A stretch of 64,000 nt of DNA from Oerskovia flava (GTDB lineage Bacteria; Actinomycetota; Actinomycetes; Actinomycetales; Cellulomonadaceae): contig NZ_JAOXSR010000010.1 in the NCBI RefSeq assembly GCF_026163685.1, positions 126,780-190,779 on the forward strand. The letters are read 5' to 3'. Positions within the stretch are counted from its first letter, which is position 1. Each line of letters begins with the position of its first letter. The notes beneath the pieces were generated by a model, which had not been told where the DNA came from, made no database searches, and saw only the letters and a list, made by a program, of their open reading frames with translations. This document shows positions 7,901 to 16,791 of the stretch, piece by piece. The position numbers and the translations under genes were made by a program.

Positions 7901-10311
7901 TCGGATCATCCCCGCTCGCGCGGGGAGCACGGCGGCGGTCTCGGCTACGCGTTCGCCGGCGGGGGATCATCCCCGCTCGCGCGGGGAGCACGATCTGGTC
8001 GGGAACCGCGTGCCAGATCTGAGCGGATCATCCCCGCTCGCGCGGGGAGCACTAACGAAGGGATTCATCATGACCGCTCGGAGACGGATCATCCCCGCTC
8101 GCGCGGGGAGCACGGTGCCCCGGTCGCCGTCGCGTCCGGCGGGAACGGATCATCCCCGCTCGCGCGGGGAGCACAGCGGGGAGCGTGAGGGCGTACAGGT
8201 CAGCGTGGGATCATCCCCGCTCGCGCGGGGAGCACAGCGAGTGCGCGGTGCCGGGCACCCCGGCTCGCGGATCATCCCCGCTCGCGCGGGGAGCACGCAC
8301 ATCATTCGTGGTGTGGAATGGGAGCGTGTGGATCATCCCCGCTCGCGCGGGGAGCACTGGCACGTGTTATCCCATCCCTTCCTCGTACAGGGATCATCCC
8401 CGCTCGCGCGGGGAGCACGAGTGGCCCGCCGTGTAGTTGTCGTCCACGGCCGGATCATCCCCGCTCGCGCGGGGAGCACAGTCCCCGCGACCACGGAAGC
8501 GGGACGGCGGGGGGATCATCCCCGCTCGCGCGGGGAGCACCACTGGAGGACGTCTGAGCCCATGAACGCCCAGGGATCATCCCCGCTCGCGCGGGGAGCA
8601 CCCGGTCAGGCTGGGCTTGATGCCCTCGACGGTCGGATCATCCCCGCTCGCGCGGGGAGCACTCGTCCTCGTCCACGACCTTGGCAGGGGTCAGGGGATC
8701 ATCCCCGCTCGCGCGGGGAGCACGGGCTGTACGTGAACGGCAGGACGGCGCCGGCGGGATCATCCCCGCTCGCGCGGGGAGCACTCCTCCTGGGGGGCGA
8801 TGGAGGCGAGCAAGGACGGATCATCCCCGCTCGCGCGGGGAGCACAAGCTCAAGGCCATCGCCGCGCGCCCGGTGAACGGATCATCCCCGCTCGCGCGGG
8901 GAGCACTTGAGCGGTTCGACGATGTACTCGACGATCGTCGGATCATCCCCGCTCGCGCGGGGAGCACGCCTCCCACATTCGACGCGTGCGCTCCGCCAGG
9001 GGATCATCCCCGCTCGCGCGGGGAGCACGATGCGGTCGGATTTGTGCAGCGCGTTTACGGGGGATCATCCCCGCTCGCGCGGGGAGCACGTCGTCGTCAG
9101 CGTCCTCGCCGACACGAAGAAGGGATCATGCCCGCTCGCGCGGGGAGCACTCCGTGGCCGTCACCGTCGCGCAGCTCGCGTCGGGATCATCCCCGCTCGC
9201 GCGGGGAGCACCGTGACGGCGTCGTGGACCGCATGAGCGTCGGCGGATCATCCCCGCTCGCGCGGGGAGCACACCCCGGACGGCGGCACCCTCGAGGGCG
9301 ACGTGGGATCATCCCCGCTCGCGCGGGGAGCACGGTCATCCGACCGTCACCTCCACCGATGCGAGGGGATCATCCCCGCTCGCGCGGGGAGCACTGGACC
9401 ATCCGACCGAGCGCCGTGGTCGCCTTCGGATCATCCCCGCTCGCGCGGGGAGCACATGATGTCGCCTGCGGTGATCTGGGCGGCGGTCGGATCATCCCCG
9501 CTCGCGCGGGGAGCACAAGGGGACGGGCGATGGGGTGTACGAGGACGGCGGATCATCCCCGCTCGCGCGGGGAGCACGTCACCTACGTCCAGGCGGTCGA
9601 CGTCGACACGGGATCATCCCCGCTCGCGCGGGGAGCACAGGGGGTCGACCACGGGGCCCTGAACCTCGAACGGATCATCCCCGCTCGCGCGGGGAGCACG
9701 TGTCGGGCGTTGGGTCGAAAGGCGGCTCGTCGGGATCATCCCCGCTCGCGCGGGGAGCACGTGCACCGTGGCGCCGGCGAACCGGGCCCCGAGGGGATCA
9801 TCCCCGCTCGCGCGGGGAGCACGCCCGTAGACGTCGATCCCGCCGCCGGTGGTTGCGGATCATCCCCGCTCGCGCGGGGAGCACTCGGCGGGGCGGGTGC
9901 GGTTGCGGCTGTGGTGGGGATCATCCCCGCTCGCGCGGGGAGCACGAAGCCCACCCCGAGTACACCGAGGTGCAGGTCGGATCATCCCCGCTCGCGCGGG
10001 GAGCACACGACCGTCACGACCTGCGAGCGCTGGGACACCGGATCATCCCCGCTCGCGCGGGGAGCACGTGATCTCGGCGATCAGGTCGGAAACGGCGATG
10101 GGATCATCCCCGCTCGCGCGGGGAGCACGAGACGAAGGACTTCCCCGAGCTGTGGCAGGAGGGATCATCCCCGCTCGCGCGGGGAGCACCAGAACACGTT
10201 CAGTGCGGTGCCTGGTGCTGCGGGATCATCCCCGCTCGCGCGGGGAGCACAAGCTCAAGGCCATCGCCGCGCGTCCGGTGAACGGATCATCCCCGCTCGC
10301 GCGGGGAGCAC
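4910..10311 (-). CRISPR. Type I-E CRISPR array, leader-proximal segment
   Basis: 89 full-length repeats continuing the same array to the leader junction at 10311. Nearly all are identical; substitutions are seen at 7354 (GCGAGGGG), 7842 (GCATCAT) and 9123 (ATGCCC). Spacers are mostly 33 nt; the one before 5461 is 35. Because crRNA sense is minus, the spacer at 10251-10283 is the newest. Near-identical spacer pairs occur (6466/8358, 8846/10251, 4938/8480), as expected when related phages are sampled repeatedly. Combined with the other segment this gives 124 full repeats. The spacers look like coding DNA of similar GC, but no protospacer source can be named from sequence alone. Confidence 0.98.
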
Positions 10312-10550
10312 ACTAACTGACCTGCGAACATATCAGGATGATCAGGCTCCTGCGATCACTTCGACGGGTCGGCGCCCGGATCAGGCTCGCCACGCGAGTT
10401 GCGGCGCCTTTGCTCGATCGACGTCCCATACCGTCGCCGCCTCGATGCGTTGCTCCATCCTCTGCGGACACCAGAACTCGGGGGACGGTTGTCAGTCGTC
10501 GGGGTGGTGAGGTGATCGCTCTCGGAGGAAATGCCGCCTGACCGCGACCT
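10312..10550 (-). promoter_or_regulatory. CRISPR leader region
   Basis: The stretch between the newest repeat (ends 10311) and the conserved core of cas2, read on the minus strand into the array. It contains a 10-bp direct repeat GATCAGGCTC at 10340-10349 and 10379-10388 (39 bp apart) close to the integration site, and is somewhat richer in A/T near the array (AACATATCAGGATG). The cas2 reading frame stays open through most of it, to 10356, so leader and cas2 3' end overlap. The promoter for pre-crRNA should lie here or within cas2; no single -35/-10 pair stands out. Confidence 0.7.
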
Positions 10551-10880
10551 TTCACGGTTCGAACGGCGGGCGCTGTCGTCCAACTCGGCGGCGAACTTGC
10601 GCGACTCGGCGGTCTGTCGACGCATGAGCGTCACTCCGTCGTGGTCTGCAGTCTCCCACGCGTGGTTGTGGACGCGGAAGTCCAGCCTTTGCTCCGTCGT
10701 GGTGGACCACACCATGAGGGCGCGTCCGCGGCTCACGTCCTCGACGATGCGCAGCCACAAGAGCTCGCGAACACGGGCCGATACGTGCCCGACGTAGACG
10801 CCGGCGGAGATCTCCAGCAGCCATCGGGTGAGCTCGCCGCGGAGCTTCTCCGGTGTCACGGACAGCACGACGACGATCAC
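10356..10880 (-). CDS. cas2: CRISPR-associated Cas2 (type I-E) with an unusual C-terminal extension
   Basis: Cas2 dimers bridge two Cas1 dimers in the spacer-integration complex. Residues 1-88 match Cas2e: a beta strand (VIVVVLS), then LRGELTRWLLEISAGVYVG and VSARVRELLW, all family hallmarks. GTG 10880 follows a GAGGA site and overlaps the cas1 stop by 4 bp (GTGA), indicating translational coupling. E. coli Cas2 is about 94 aa; here the frame runs 174 aa, adding about 80 residues of Ser/Arg-rich, low-complexity sequence that reads through the leader to within 45 bp of the array. The extension may be disordered protein or simply the absence of a stop codon in the leader. Confidence 0.92.
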   Translation of the reverse strand: MIVVVLSVTPEKLRGELTRWLLEISAGVYVGHVSARVRELLWLRIVEDVSRGRALMVWSTTTEQRLDFRVHNHAWETADHDGVTLMRRQTAESRKFAAELDDSARRSNRERSRSGGISSESDHLTTPTTDNRPPSSGVRRGWSNASRRRRYGTSIEQRRRNSRGEPDPGADPSK

Positions 10881-11830
10881 CAGTCCGTTTCCTCGCCCGA
10901 GCCGTAGCTGACCCCGCCCGACACCGCTCCGAACCTGCCGTCCCAGAGCATCGAGACGTCCGCCCATTGGTCGAGCTCATTCGGATCCCTGATCAGCAGA
11001 CTGGTGATGTCTCGCACGCACCGCTCCAGCAGCTTCGCCTTGTGCAAGCGGTCGCGCATGTCGCGACGCACGTGCCCTCCGACATCCGCGAGATCCTGTG
11101 CCGCGGCGTCGAACGCGGCGGGGATCGCAAACTCCGCCTTGTAGAGATCAGCAATGTCGTAGACGAACGACCTCTCGTGCCCGGTGTGCACGAACCCGAG
11201 CCCTGGTGAGCAGCCGAGTGCTACGACGACAGCGTGCACAACTCCGTACAGGCACGTCGTCGCAGCCGAGAGCGCTTGGTTCACCGCGTCCGACGACCCG
11301 AAATCGTCGGGCCGATACTCCCGCCGCTCCCAGGGCACGCCCGTGCGTTGGGAGTGCTCTCGGTAGGACTTTCGGACTCTCGCGCCCTCCCGGCCGCGGA
11401 GCTGCTGCATCGTCAGGCCCGAGACCTCTTCGTCGGGGAATCGCATCTCGTACATCGCACGTGCGACAGCAAGTCGCGAATCGCGACGCGTCACGAGCTC
11501 AGCCTGCGCCTCGAGCAGACGAGAGGACTTGGCCAACGAGCGCCCGTGTGCGTAGTAGCGAACGCCGCGCTCCCCCACCCACACGACGGTCGCCCCACTT
11601 TCGGCGAGCAGGACCATCGCCTGGTGCGTGACGTTCGTCCCGGGCCCGAGGAGAAGCGCGCCGAGCGTCGCGGCCGGGACGTGCACCGTGCCGCGCTCAT
11701 CGGTAGCCGTGATCGCGCTCGCGTCGCGCGAGATCACGCACCGTTCGAGGTACAAGAACGTCAGGCGGTCCTGGGCGCGCACCAGCTCCGGAAGGGTCGG
11801 CGGGCGCGCGCCCGGGATCTGTTGGTTCAT
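10877..11830 (-). CDS. cas1: CRISPR integrase Cas1 (type I-E)
   Basis: The metal-dependent integrase that joins prespacers to the leader-proximal repeat. About 317 aa (E. coli 305). Conserved active-site regions are visible: Glu in the ARAMYEMRF region, His in GLGFVHTGHE and Asp in VYDIADLYKAEF, matching the E/H/D triad of type I-E Cas1. The N-terminal beta domain contains LTFLYLERCVI and ATLGALLLGPGTNVTH. ATG 11830 overlaps the cas6e stop by 4 bp (ATGA), so it is favoured over ATG 11860, which would lie well inside cas6e. It is coupled to cas2 downstream by another 4-bp overlap. Confidence 0.97.
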   Translation of the reverse strand: MNQQIPGARPPTLPELVRAQDRLTFLYLERCVISRDASAITATDERGTVHVPAATLGALLLGPGTNVTHQAMVLLAESGATVVWVGERGVRYYAHGRSLAKSSRLLEAQAELVTRRDSRLAVARAMYEMRFPDEEVSGLTMQQLRGREGARVRKSYREHSQRTGVPWERREYRPDDFGSSDAVNQALSAATTCLYGVVHAVVVALGCSPGLGFVHTGHERSFVYDIADLYKAEFAIPAAFDAAAQDLADVGGHVRRDMRDRLHKAKLLERCVRDITSLLIRDPNELDQWADVSMLWDGRFGAVSGGVSYGSGEETDW

Positions 11831-12519
11831 CGAACTGGTGCCAACGTGAGCAGCCCGCACCCGTAGCCCTTGGCGGGACCGAGACCGGTCACGAGCGCGT
11901 CACGCAGCCTGGCGGGGTCGCTCACCTCGAGCAGACCGTCGAACGACGCCGTCACGAGTGTCACGGTGCGCCCACCCCGCTGGAAGCGCCGGGTCTGACG
12001 GTCGTGCACGACGACGCCCCCACCCTCCCCGGGAAGAGTGAACCCCCAGTCGTCGGTGCGCCCGGCGAACCAGTTCAGCTGCTGCTCCACGGTGACGTGA
12101 CCGTAGCGTCGGGTCTTGGGTCGACCCTTCGCATTGAGCTCCACGGCCTCAGGCGCCGCTTCGCTCATGCGGCCTCGGCGCGCGGTGCTTCGTGTGGGAT
12201 TGGCCGTCAACCTGAACGCCCACCGCTGCCCCTCGACGAGCCCGTCGAGTACGGGGGCGTAGGGGCGCGTGTCCCAGCCCCGCTGCGTCGACGGCCATCC
12301 AGCGTCCTCCACAATTGCGGTGAAGTCCGGCTCGTACCGACTCACCACGTAGAGCCATACATGGTGCGCGTCGCGGTCGACACGCCAGAGGACCCTGCCG
12401 CGTTCGTCGTCGGGGTGCGGGAACGCCGAGAGGACGGCTGCGTGCATGGACTGAGGTGAGCCGAGCAGCTGCCGAGATGCCCGTCGCGCCGAGTTGATCT
12501 GAACACGCGAGAGGAACAT
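11827..12519 (-). CDS. cas6e: CRISPR RNA endonuclease Cas6e
   Basis: Cuts pre-crRNA at the base of each repeat hairpin and stays bound to the 3' stem-loop in Cascade. About 230 aa. N-terminus MFLSRVQIN matches the first ferredoxin-fold strand of CasE. His in SPQSMHAAVLSAF is the likely catalytic histidine of this family. The C-terminal GLGPAKGYGCGLLTLAPV is the characteristic glycine-rich loop with the G-x-x-K-x-Y-G-x-G pattern. Its start follows the cas5e stop with no gap (TGAATG), and its end overlaps cas1 by 4 bp. The matching substrate is the 6-bp GC stem in the repeat. Confidence 0.96.
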   Translation of the reverse strand: MFLSRVQINSARRASRQLLGSPQSMHAAVLSAFPHPDDERGRVLWRVDRDAHHVWLYVVSRYEPDFTAIVEDAGWPSTQRGWDTRPYAPVLDGLVEGQRWAFRLTANPTRSTARRGRMSEAAPEAVELNAKGRPKTRRYGHVTVEQQLNWFAGRTDDWGFTLPGEGGGVVVHDRQTRRFQRGGRTVTLVTASFDGLLEVSDPARLRDALVTGLGPAKGYGCGLLTLAPVR

Positions 12520-13254
12520 TCACCGGCCCCCCAGTGCAGCCATCGGGTCATGACCCCGAGGACCGGGCCCAGCTTGCGCGGTCTCTACCAGGTCGTTCGC
12601 GACCAGCACCGCATGGCGCTCCACGGTGCGCCACGAGTACGACCGGCGTCGCGGATCGAACGAGACAGGAGCGTCGTGATGGGTCGTCACCGTCTTGTCG
12701 GAGCCCGCCTCGGCCGGGACGACACCAACGTCGACGATGAGGTCGAGCGTCACCTGCGGGTCGCTCCGCCGTTTCCACCACGCCGAGGCTTGCCACGGGT
12801 ACTCGTGAAGGACCGACCACGCCGACTCTTCGTGGACGCCCAGGGTGAGCTGGCCCTCCGGCGTGAACGCACGGCGCCCGAGGTAGAGCGGAAAAACCGG
12901 GCGCCGTACCGCCTCGTCGAGAGCCTGCACGATCTCCTCCGCACCCTCGACTGCAGCGAGGAAGACAGCATCCGACCGGAAGTACCGTTGGGTGAGCGGA
13001 AAGCTCTTCGACTTGTCGAGTGTCATGGCGGTCTGGAAGTCCCGCTCGACCCTGCCCGGTTGGTCGATGCGCACGGCGAGCTGGAGACCCAGCAGGTCCT
13101 CGATCGGATCTGTCCTACGCCGTCCGAGCGCAGCCGCCAGCAGGCCGACGACTCCGCTCTTGGTGGGCGCCTCATTGGTGTCCCGGCGCGCGAACCGGGA
13201 GTCCTCGCCCCAGGACTGTTGTGGTCCGGCGAGCCTCAGCAAGAGCGTCGTCAT
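12520..13254 (-). CDS. cas5e: Cascade subunit Cas5e
   Basis: Caps the 5' handle of the crRNA in Cascade and helps recruit the Cse1 subunit. About 244 aa. The N-terminus TLLLRLAGPQQSWGEDSRFARRDT followed by TKSGVVGLLAAALGR is the typical Cas5e signature (LxGPxQSWG, then PTKSGxxGLLAAALG). An HDAPVSFDPRRRSY region is near the C-terminus. It overlaps cas7e by 4 bp at its start (ATGA) and abuts cas6e directly, so it is in the middle of one coupled operon. Confidence 0.97.
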   Translation of the reverse strand: MTTLLLRLAGPQQSWGEDSRFARRDTNEAPTKSGVVGLLAAALGRRRTDPIEDLLGLQLAVRIDQPGRVERDFQTAMTLDKSKSFPLTQRYFRSDAVFLAAVEGAEEIVQALDEAVRRPVFPLYLGRRAFTPEGQLTLGVHEESAWSVLHEYPWQASAWWKRRSDPQVTLDLIVDVGVVPAEAGSDKTVTTHHDAPVSFDPRRRSYSWRTVERHAVLVANDLVETAQAGPGPRGHDPMAALGGR

Positions 13255-14396
13255 GTGGCGTCCGTCGTGTCGGCGACCTGAAGTCGCGTGCTCACCGTCG
13301 CCGTCGCCGCCTCGACGAGCGCAGCGAACGAGAGAGCCGAGCCCAAGGGTGCCAGCCTGTCGGCGATCGGCCCGACGCCGACCGTCCAGGTCTGCACAGC
13401 GCTGCTCAAGAAGGCAGCCTCAACATCTCTCGCTTGGGCGACGAGCTTGTCGACCGACGCCGCGACCCTGCCGCCCGCCAGAGAGTCGGGTACCGGCTCC
13501 TCGAACGCTCCCACCAAGGACACCGGCTGGTCCTCCCGCAGCGAAACAACGACGGCGTCCGGCACAGTGCGGTTCGCGAACGTGTTCTGCTTTCCCGTCG
13601 GCATGCTCGTGACGAAGGATCGCAAGAAGGCGGCGACAGCGCGTTCGGTCGCTGCGGCGTCTCCGAGGTTCTGGTGAAGTCGGTCCACGTCGACCGTCGC
13701 GTAGCGGTAGAGCGTGGAGGAGTTGAACTCCACCGTGCCGATCATGCCCGCGCCTGCGTCCTCTTCCGCGTCGGCCGCCTTGTGGTCGTCGACAGCGGTG
13801 TAGTAGTCGAACTCGTTGTCCACCTTGTGCGTCGAGATCGCATGCGCCACCTGACAGGCCGCGTCGACGTTCAGGTCCGAGACGTCCGCGACCATCCGGC
13901 CGAAGAGCGCTAGGTCGATCGAGTTCTTGCCCTTCACCAGGGGTTGCGCCAAGGCCCTTGTCGGAGCGACCCCCGTGGTCAGCGAGTCCGCCCCCAACTG
14001 GGCAAGCGCCTCGATCTGCTGGGCAGACAGGAAGAGCAGGTATCCGGACTCGGCGGGCGCGCCTGCCTTGCCCCGCGGCTCAGCGGTCTTGATGCCGGCT
14101 TCTTTGAGCACCTGGGCCGCGGCAGCAAGCGCATTTTCGGTCGTGTGGCCAGTGGAGATCTCGGCGATCCGTGCACCGACGAGCTCGACGACGCGCTTGG
14201 TACGTGTTCCGAGCTCTGTTGCATCGAGGTGTCCCTGGAAGGCGGTCCGTGTCGCACGCTTCCAGGCCTGGGATGACACCCGGGCTCGACGCACTCCGCC
14301 GTAGGTCGCCGTCTTCGGGCTGCCGGTGTCGTCGCGGTTGAGATTGCTCGGAGGGACTGTCTGCAGGACATGGATGTCCAGAATCGTGCGGCTCAC
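13251..14396 (-). CDS. cas7e: Cascade backbone subunit Cas7e (Cse4/CasC)
   Basis: Six copies form the helical backbone that holds the spacer part of the crRNA and force every sixth guide base out of the duplex, the property relevant to the guide-like RNA upstream of cas3. About 381 aa, close to the family length (E. coli 363). Signature sequences: N-terminal HVLQTVPPSNLNRDDTGSPK, then RARVSSQAWKRA, and ISTHKVDNEFDYYTAVDD in the thumb region. It overlaps cse2 by 4 bp upstream and cas5e by 4 bp downstream. Confidence 0.97.
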   Translation of the reverse strand: MSRTILDIHVLQTVPPSNLNRDDTGSPKTATYGGVRRARVSSQAWKRATRTAFQGHLDATELGTRTKRVVELVGARIAEISTGHTTENALAAAAQVLKEAGIKTAEPRGKAGAPAESGYLLFLSAQQIEALAQLGADSLTTGVAPTRALAQPLVKGKNSIDLALFGRMVADVSDLNVDAACQVAHAISTHKVDNEFDYYTAVDDHKAADAEEDAGAGMIGTVEFNSSTLYRYATVDVDRLHQNLGDAAATERAVAAFLRSFVTSMPTGKQNTFANRTVPDAVVVSLREDQPVSLVGAFEEPVPDSLAGGRVAASVDKLVAQARDVEAAFLSSAVQTWTVGVGPIADRLAPLGSALSFAALVEAATATVSTRLQVADTTDAT

Positions 14397-15085
14397 GCGT
14401 GCTCCTCAGTCTCGTCGGTGCTCTCGGTGCTGGCGGTCGGGGATACCGTTGAATCGTCGACGGTGCCGGGCTTGTCGAGCCTGTGGTACTGGCGCCCCCA
14501 TCGGCGTCGAACGGCGTCGGCCTGCCCGGGGCGTTGGAACTGCAGCAGATCGTCCGCGAGCGCCCCGTAGTCGAGGCCGATGCTCTCGCCGCGCATCTGT
14601 GTCACCAGACCACGCATGTGGTGGGTGAGGTCGTCGACGCTGCTCGCGGTCACCACGATGTTGAACCGCCGGCGTACGGGGCCCGTACCGTCGTCGGCGT
14701 CCTGTCGGGCACGTCCTAGCTGCCACACGGCACGGCCGAAGCCGACCCCTCGCACATGCATCGGAGCATCCCTGGCCTGCTGGTGAAGCGCGAACAGGGT
14801 CATGGCTGCATGTACCGCTCTCTCGGCTGTGGTCGGGTCGTCGCTCCGCGCGTCAGGTGACACGTCTCGCAGTGTCACGTCCCAGATCGACGGGTCGCGG
14901 CCGGGCGGGCGCCCGACGTTGTTGCGCAGCCGTGCCAGAGTGGCGACCGCTGTCGAGCTCTCACGAGTCCTGAGCAGCCGTCGGACCCGCGTATCGACGA
15001 GCCTGCCGAGTTCGTGCTGCCCGCCGGTGCTCGACCCGACGGGTGCAGGAACGTCCTCATCGCTCGCGACTGTCTGCTCGCTCAT
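14393..15085 (-). CDS. cse2: Cascade small subunit Cse2 (CasB)
   Basis: A dimer of this subunit stabilises the R-loop in Cascade. About 230 aa, longer than E. coli CasB (160) because of acidic, low-complexity tails (SEQTVASDEDVPAPVGSS at the front; Ser/Thr/Glu-rich at the end). The helical core contains LARLRNNVGRPPGRDPSIWD and, later, TLFALHQQ, which fit the family pattern. Its position between cse1 and cas7e supports the call. It overlaps both neighbours by 4 bp. Confidence 0.93.
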   Translation of the reverse strand: MSEQTVASDEDVPAPVGSSTGGQHELGRLVDTRVRRLLRTRESSTAVATLARLRNNVGRPPGRDPSIWDVTLRDVSPDARSDDPTTAERAVHAAMTLFALHQQARDAPMHVRGVGFGRAVWQLGRARQDADDGTGPVRRRFNIVVTASSVDDLTHHMRGLVTQMRGESIGLDYGALADDLLQFQRPGQADAVRRRWGRQYHRLDKPGTVDDSTVSPTASTESTDETEEHA

Positions 15086-16791
15086 GCCATGACCTCCTCG
15101 TCGTCGACTCTCTTCGTCTGTTCCACGGCTTGCGGCGGGTAGCTGTGGGGCAGGATCTCTCGCAACTTCTTCCGGAACCTGTACTCGGCCAAGCCGGCGT
15201 CCATGTACTGGTCGCCGACCATCCGCCCGACGACCGCACCAGGGCCGGCATCTGCAATGACCTCACCCGCCAGGCGTGACAAGACGGTCTGCACCTGCAC
15301 CTGCCATCGGGTGCGCGCGTCGACCTCGTCGGCCGTGACCGCAAGGGTGCGGAGCCACTCCCGGAACGGGCCGTCGAGAGCGTCGAACCCGCGTTCCCTC
15401 GCGCGCTCCTGCGGTCCCTCGGCAGCGTCGGGTGATGCGCCTGCGGCGCGTGCGACGTTCTGCGCGAGGTAGCCGAGGTGGAGCACGGCCTTGTCCGCCT
15501 GGTCGACGGCATCGACGGCGCTCTGCGCAAGCCCGGCAGCGGACTCGCTCAGGAGTGACAGAGATAGAGACAACTTGTCGTCGATGACGGCACCGATCGC
15601 TGTCTGGTTGCTCTCGTACGTCGCACCGATGGCGCGTACACCGACGAGCCGGTCGTCGAGCATGCCGGAAAGCTGCAAAGTCCGCAGCCACGTGACGACC
15701 GCCGGCACCAACCGCTCCGACTGCCCGTCCTTGGTCCTTCGTTCGGTCGCGTGCGGCAGGAGCGACTCGAGGCCACGCCACAGCGCACGCCCGGGGACGA
15801 GTTCGAGCGGCATGTAGACGGGCTTCTTAAACTTCGCCGTCTGAGGCTTGGAGTGTCGCCAGGAGGTGAGCGGTTCGAGTCGTTGCCTGAACTGCGGCGT
15901 GGCTCGGTCTCCTTGAGCGTTGACGACGCCCGTCACGTAGGCCTCGTCGCCGACGAGTCGGACTCGGCGAGACTGCCAGGTGTAGAGATCAACAGGCCCG
16001 GTCGGCTCACGGTAGAGGTGATTGGCGGCGTCGGACTCCAACCAGTCTTCCGGGCGGGCGTCCAGCGGGGGCCGCTCCCAGACAGGCTTGTCGGGCTGCC
16101 GCGTCTCCAGCCCTGACCTGCCGGCGACCACAAGGTTCAGCATCAGCGTCTCCTGGAGGGTGTCACCGACGAGGTGGATGCCTCCGATCTGGCCCGCCCA
16201 CCCGGTCCCGATCGGATACCCCTTCCCTCCCTTGACGCGTGGGTCCCCGACTGCGCCGGAATGGATGCCCGACACGTCGTACGCGTGGACATGGACGAGC
16301 CAGCGCGCGGCCTCCGCCCAGGTGATCCGGCTCAGTCCCTCCCCCAACCGTGTCGTCAGGTAGGCGGAGTTCCCGGGGCCGTCAGCGATGATCTCCGCAG
16401 GAGACTTCAGCTCGCCGTTCGTGCTCTCGAGCCCCGCCACCTGGAAGAACGGTTCCGTGGCATGAACGAGCCAGAACCGGTCCCGGAAGCGTTCCAGGTA
16501 CTGCTCCACGCGCTCGACGGTCGAAGACCAGTTGCTGCGGATCTCACCCCATTCCTTCTCGCTACGTGGCCCTGTCTCGCGACTCGTTCCGACGGCGCGG
16601 TGCAGGATCGCGAGGAGCAGGCGAAGGTTCGCGAACGTCTGCGTCGGCAGCTCGCCGGTCAGCTCACGTAGCTCCCCGGCACGACGAAACGCGTCGACGA
16701 GCGAAAGGTCCGTCTGCTGCCCTTGGTGGTCGAGCGCGGGTAACCAGGCGCTGTCGATCAGGTTGAACCACGGGGCGAGATCTTCACTCAT
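15082..16791 (-). CDS. cse1: Cascade large subunit Cse1 (CasA/Cas8e)
   Basis: Recognises the PAM, starts target unwinding and recruits Cas3. About 569 aa (E. coli 502). N-terminus FNLIDSAWLPAL and [38 protein letters not shown] is the standard Cse1 opening. Later LVHATEPFFQVAGLES and SAYLTTRLGEGLSRITWAEAARWLVHVHAYD match the conserved core, and a four-helix C-terminal region follows. It overlaps the cas3 end by 8 bp and cse2 by 4 bp. Confidence 0.97.
   Translation of the reverse strand: MSEDLAPWFNLIDSAWLPALDHQGQQTDLSLVDAFRRAGELRELTGELPTQTFANLRLLLAILHRAVGTSRETGPRSEKEWGEIRSNWSSTVERVEQYLERFRDRFWLVHATEPFFQVAGLESTNGELKSPAEIIADGPGNSAYLTTRLGEGLSRITWAEAARWLVHVHAYDVSGIHSGAVGDPRVKGGKGYPIGTGWAGQIGGIHLVGDTLQETLMLNLVVAGRSGLETRQPDKPVWERPPLDARPEDWLESDAANHLYREPTGPVDLYTWQSRRVRLVGDEAYVTGVVNAQGDRATPQFRQRLEPLTSWRHSKPQTAKFKKPVYMPLELVPGRALWRGLESLLPHATERRTKDGQSERLVPAVVTWLRTLQLSGMLDDRLVGVRAIGATYESNQTAIGAVIDDKLSLSLSLLSESAAGLAQSAVDAVDQADKAVLHLGYLAQNVARAAGASPDAAEGPQERARERGFDALDGPFREWLRTLAVTADEVDARTRWQVQVQTVLSRLAGEVIADAGPGAVVGRMVGDQYMDAGLAEYRFRKKLREILPHSYPPQAVEQTKRVDDEEVMA

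Noticed and set aside
1321..10510. Many overlapping open frames across the array encoding repeated IIPARAGST, DHPRSRGEH and SSPLARGA motifs
   Set aside because: These peptides are the three-frame translation of the CRISPR repeat; the 61-bp period shifts the frame at each unit. They have no ribosome-binding sites and no conserved protein content.
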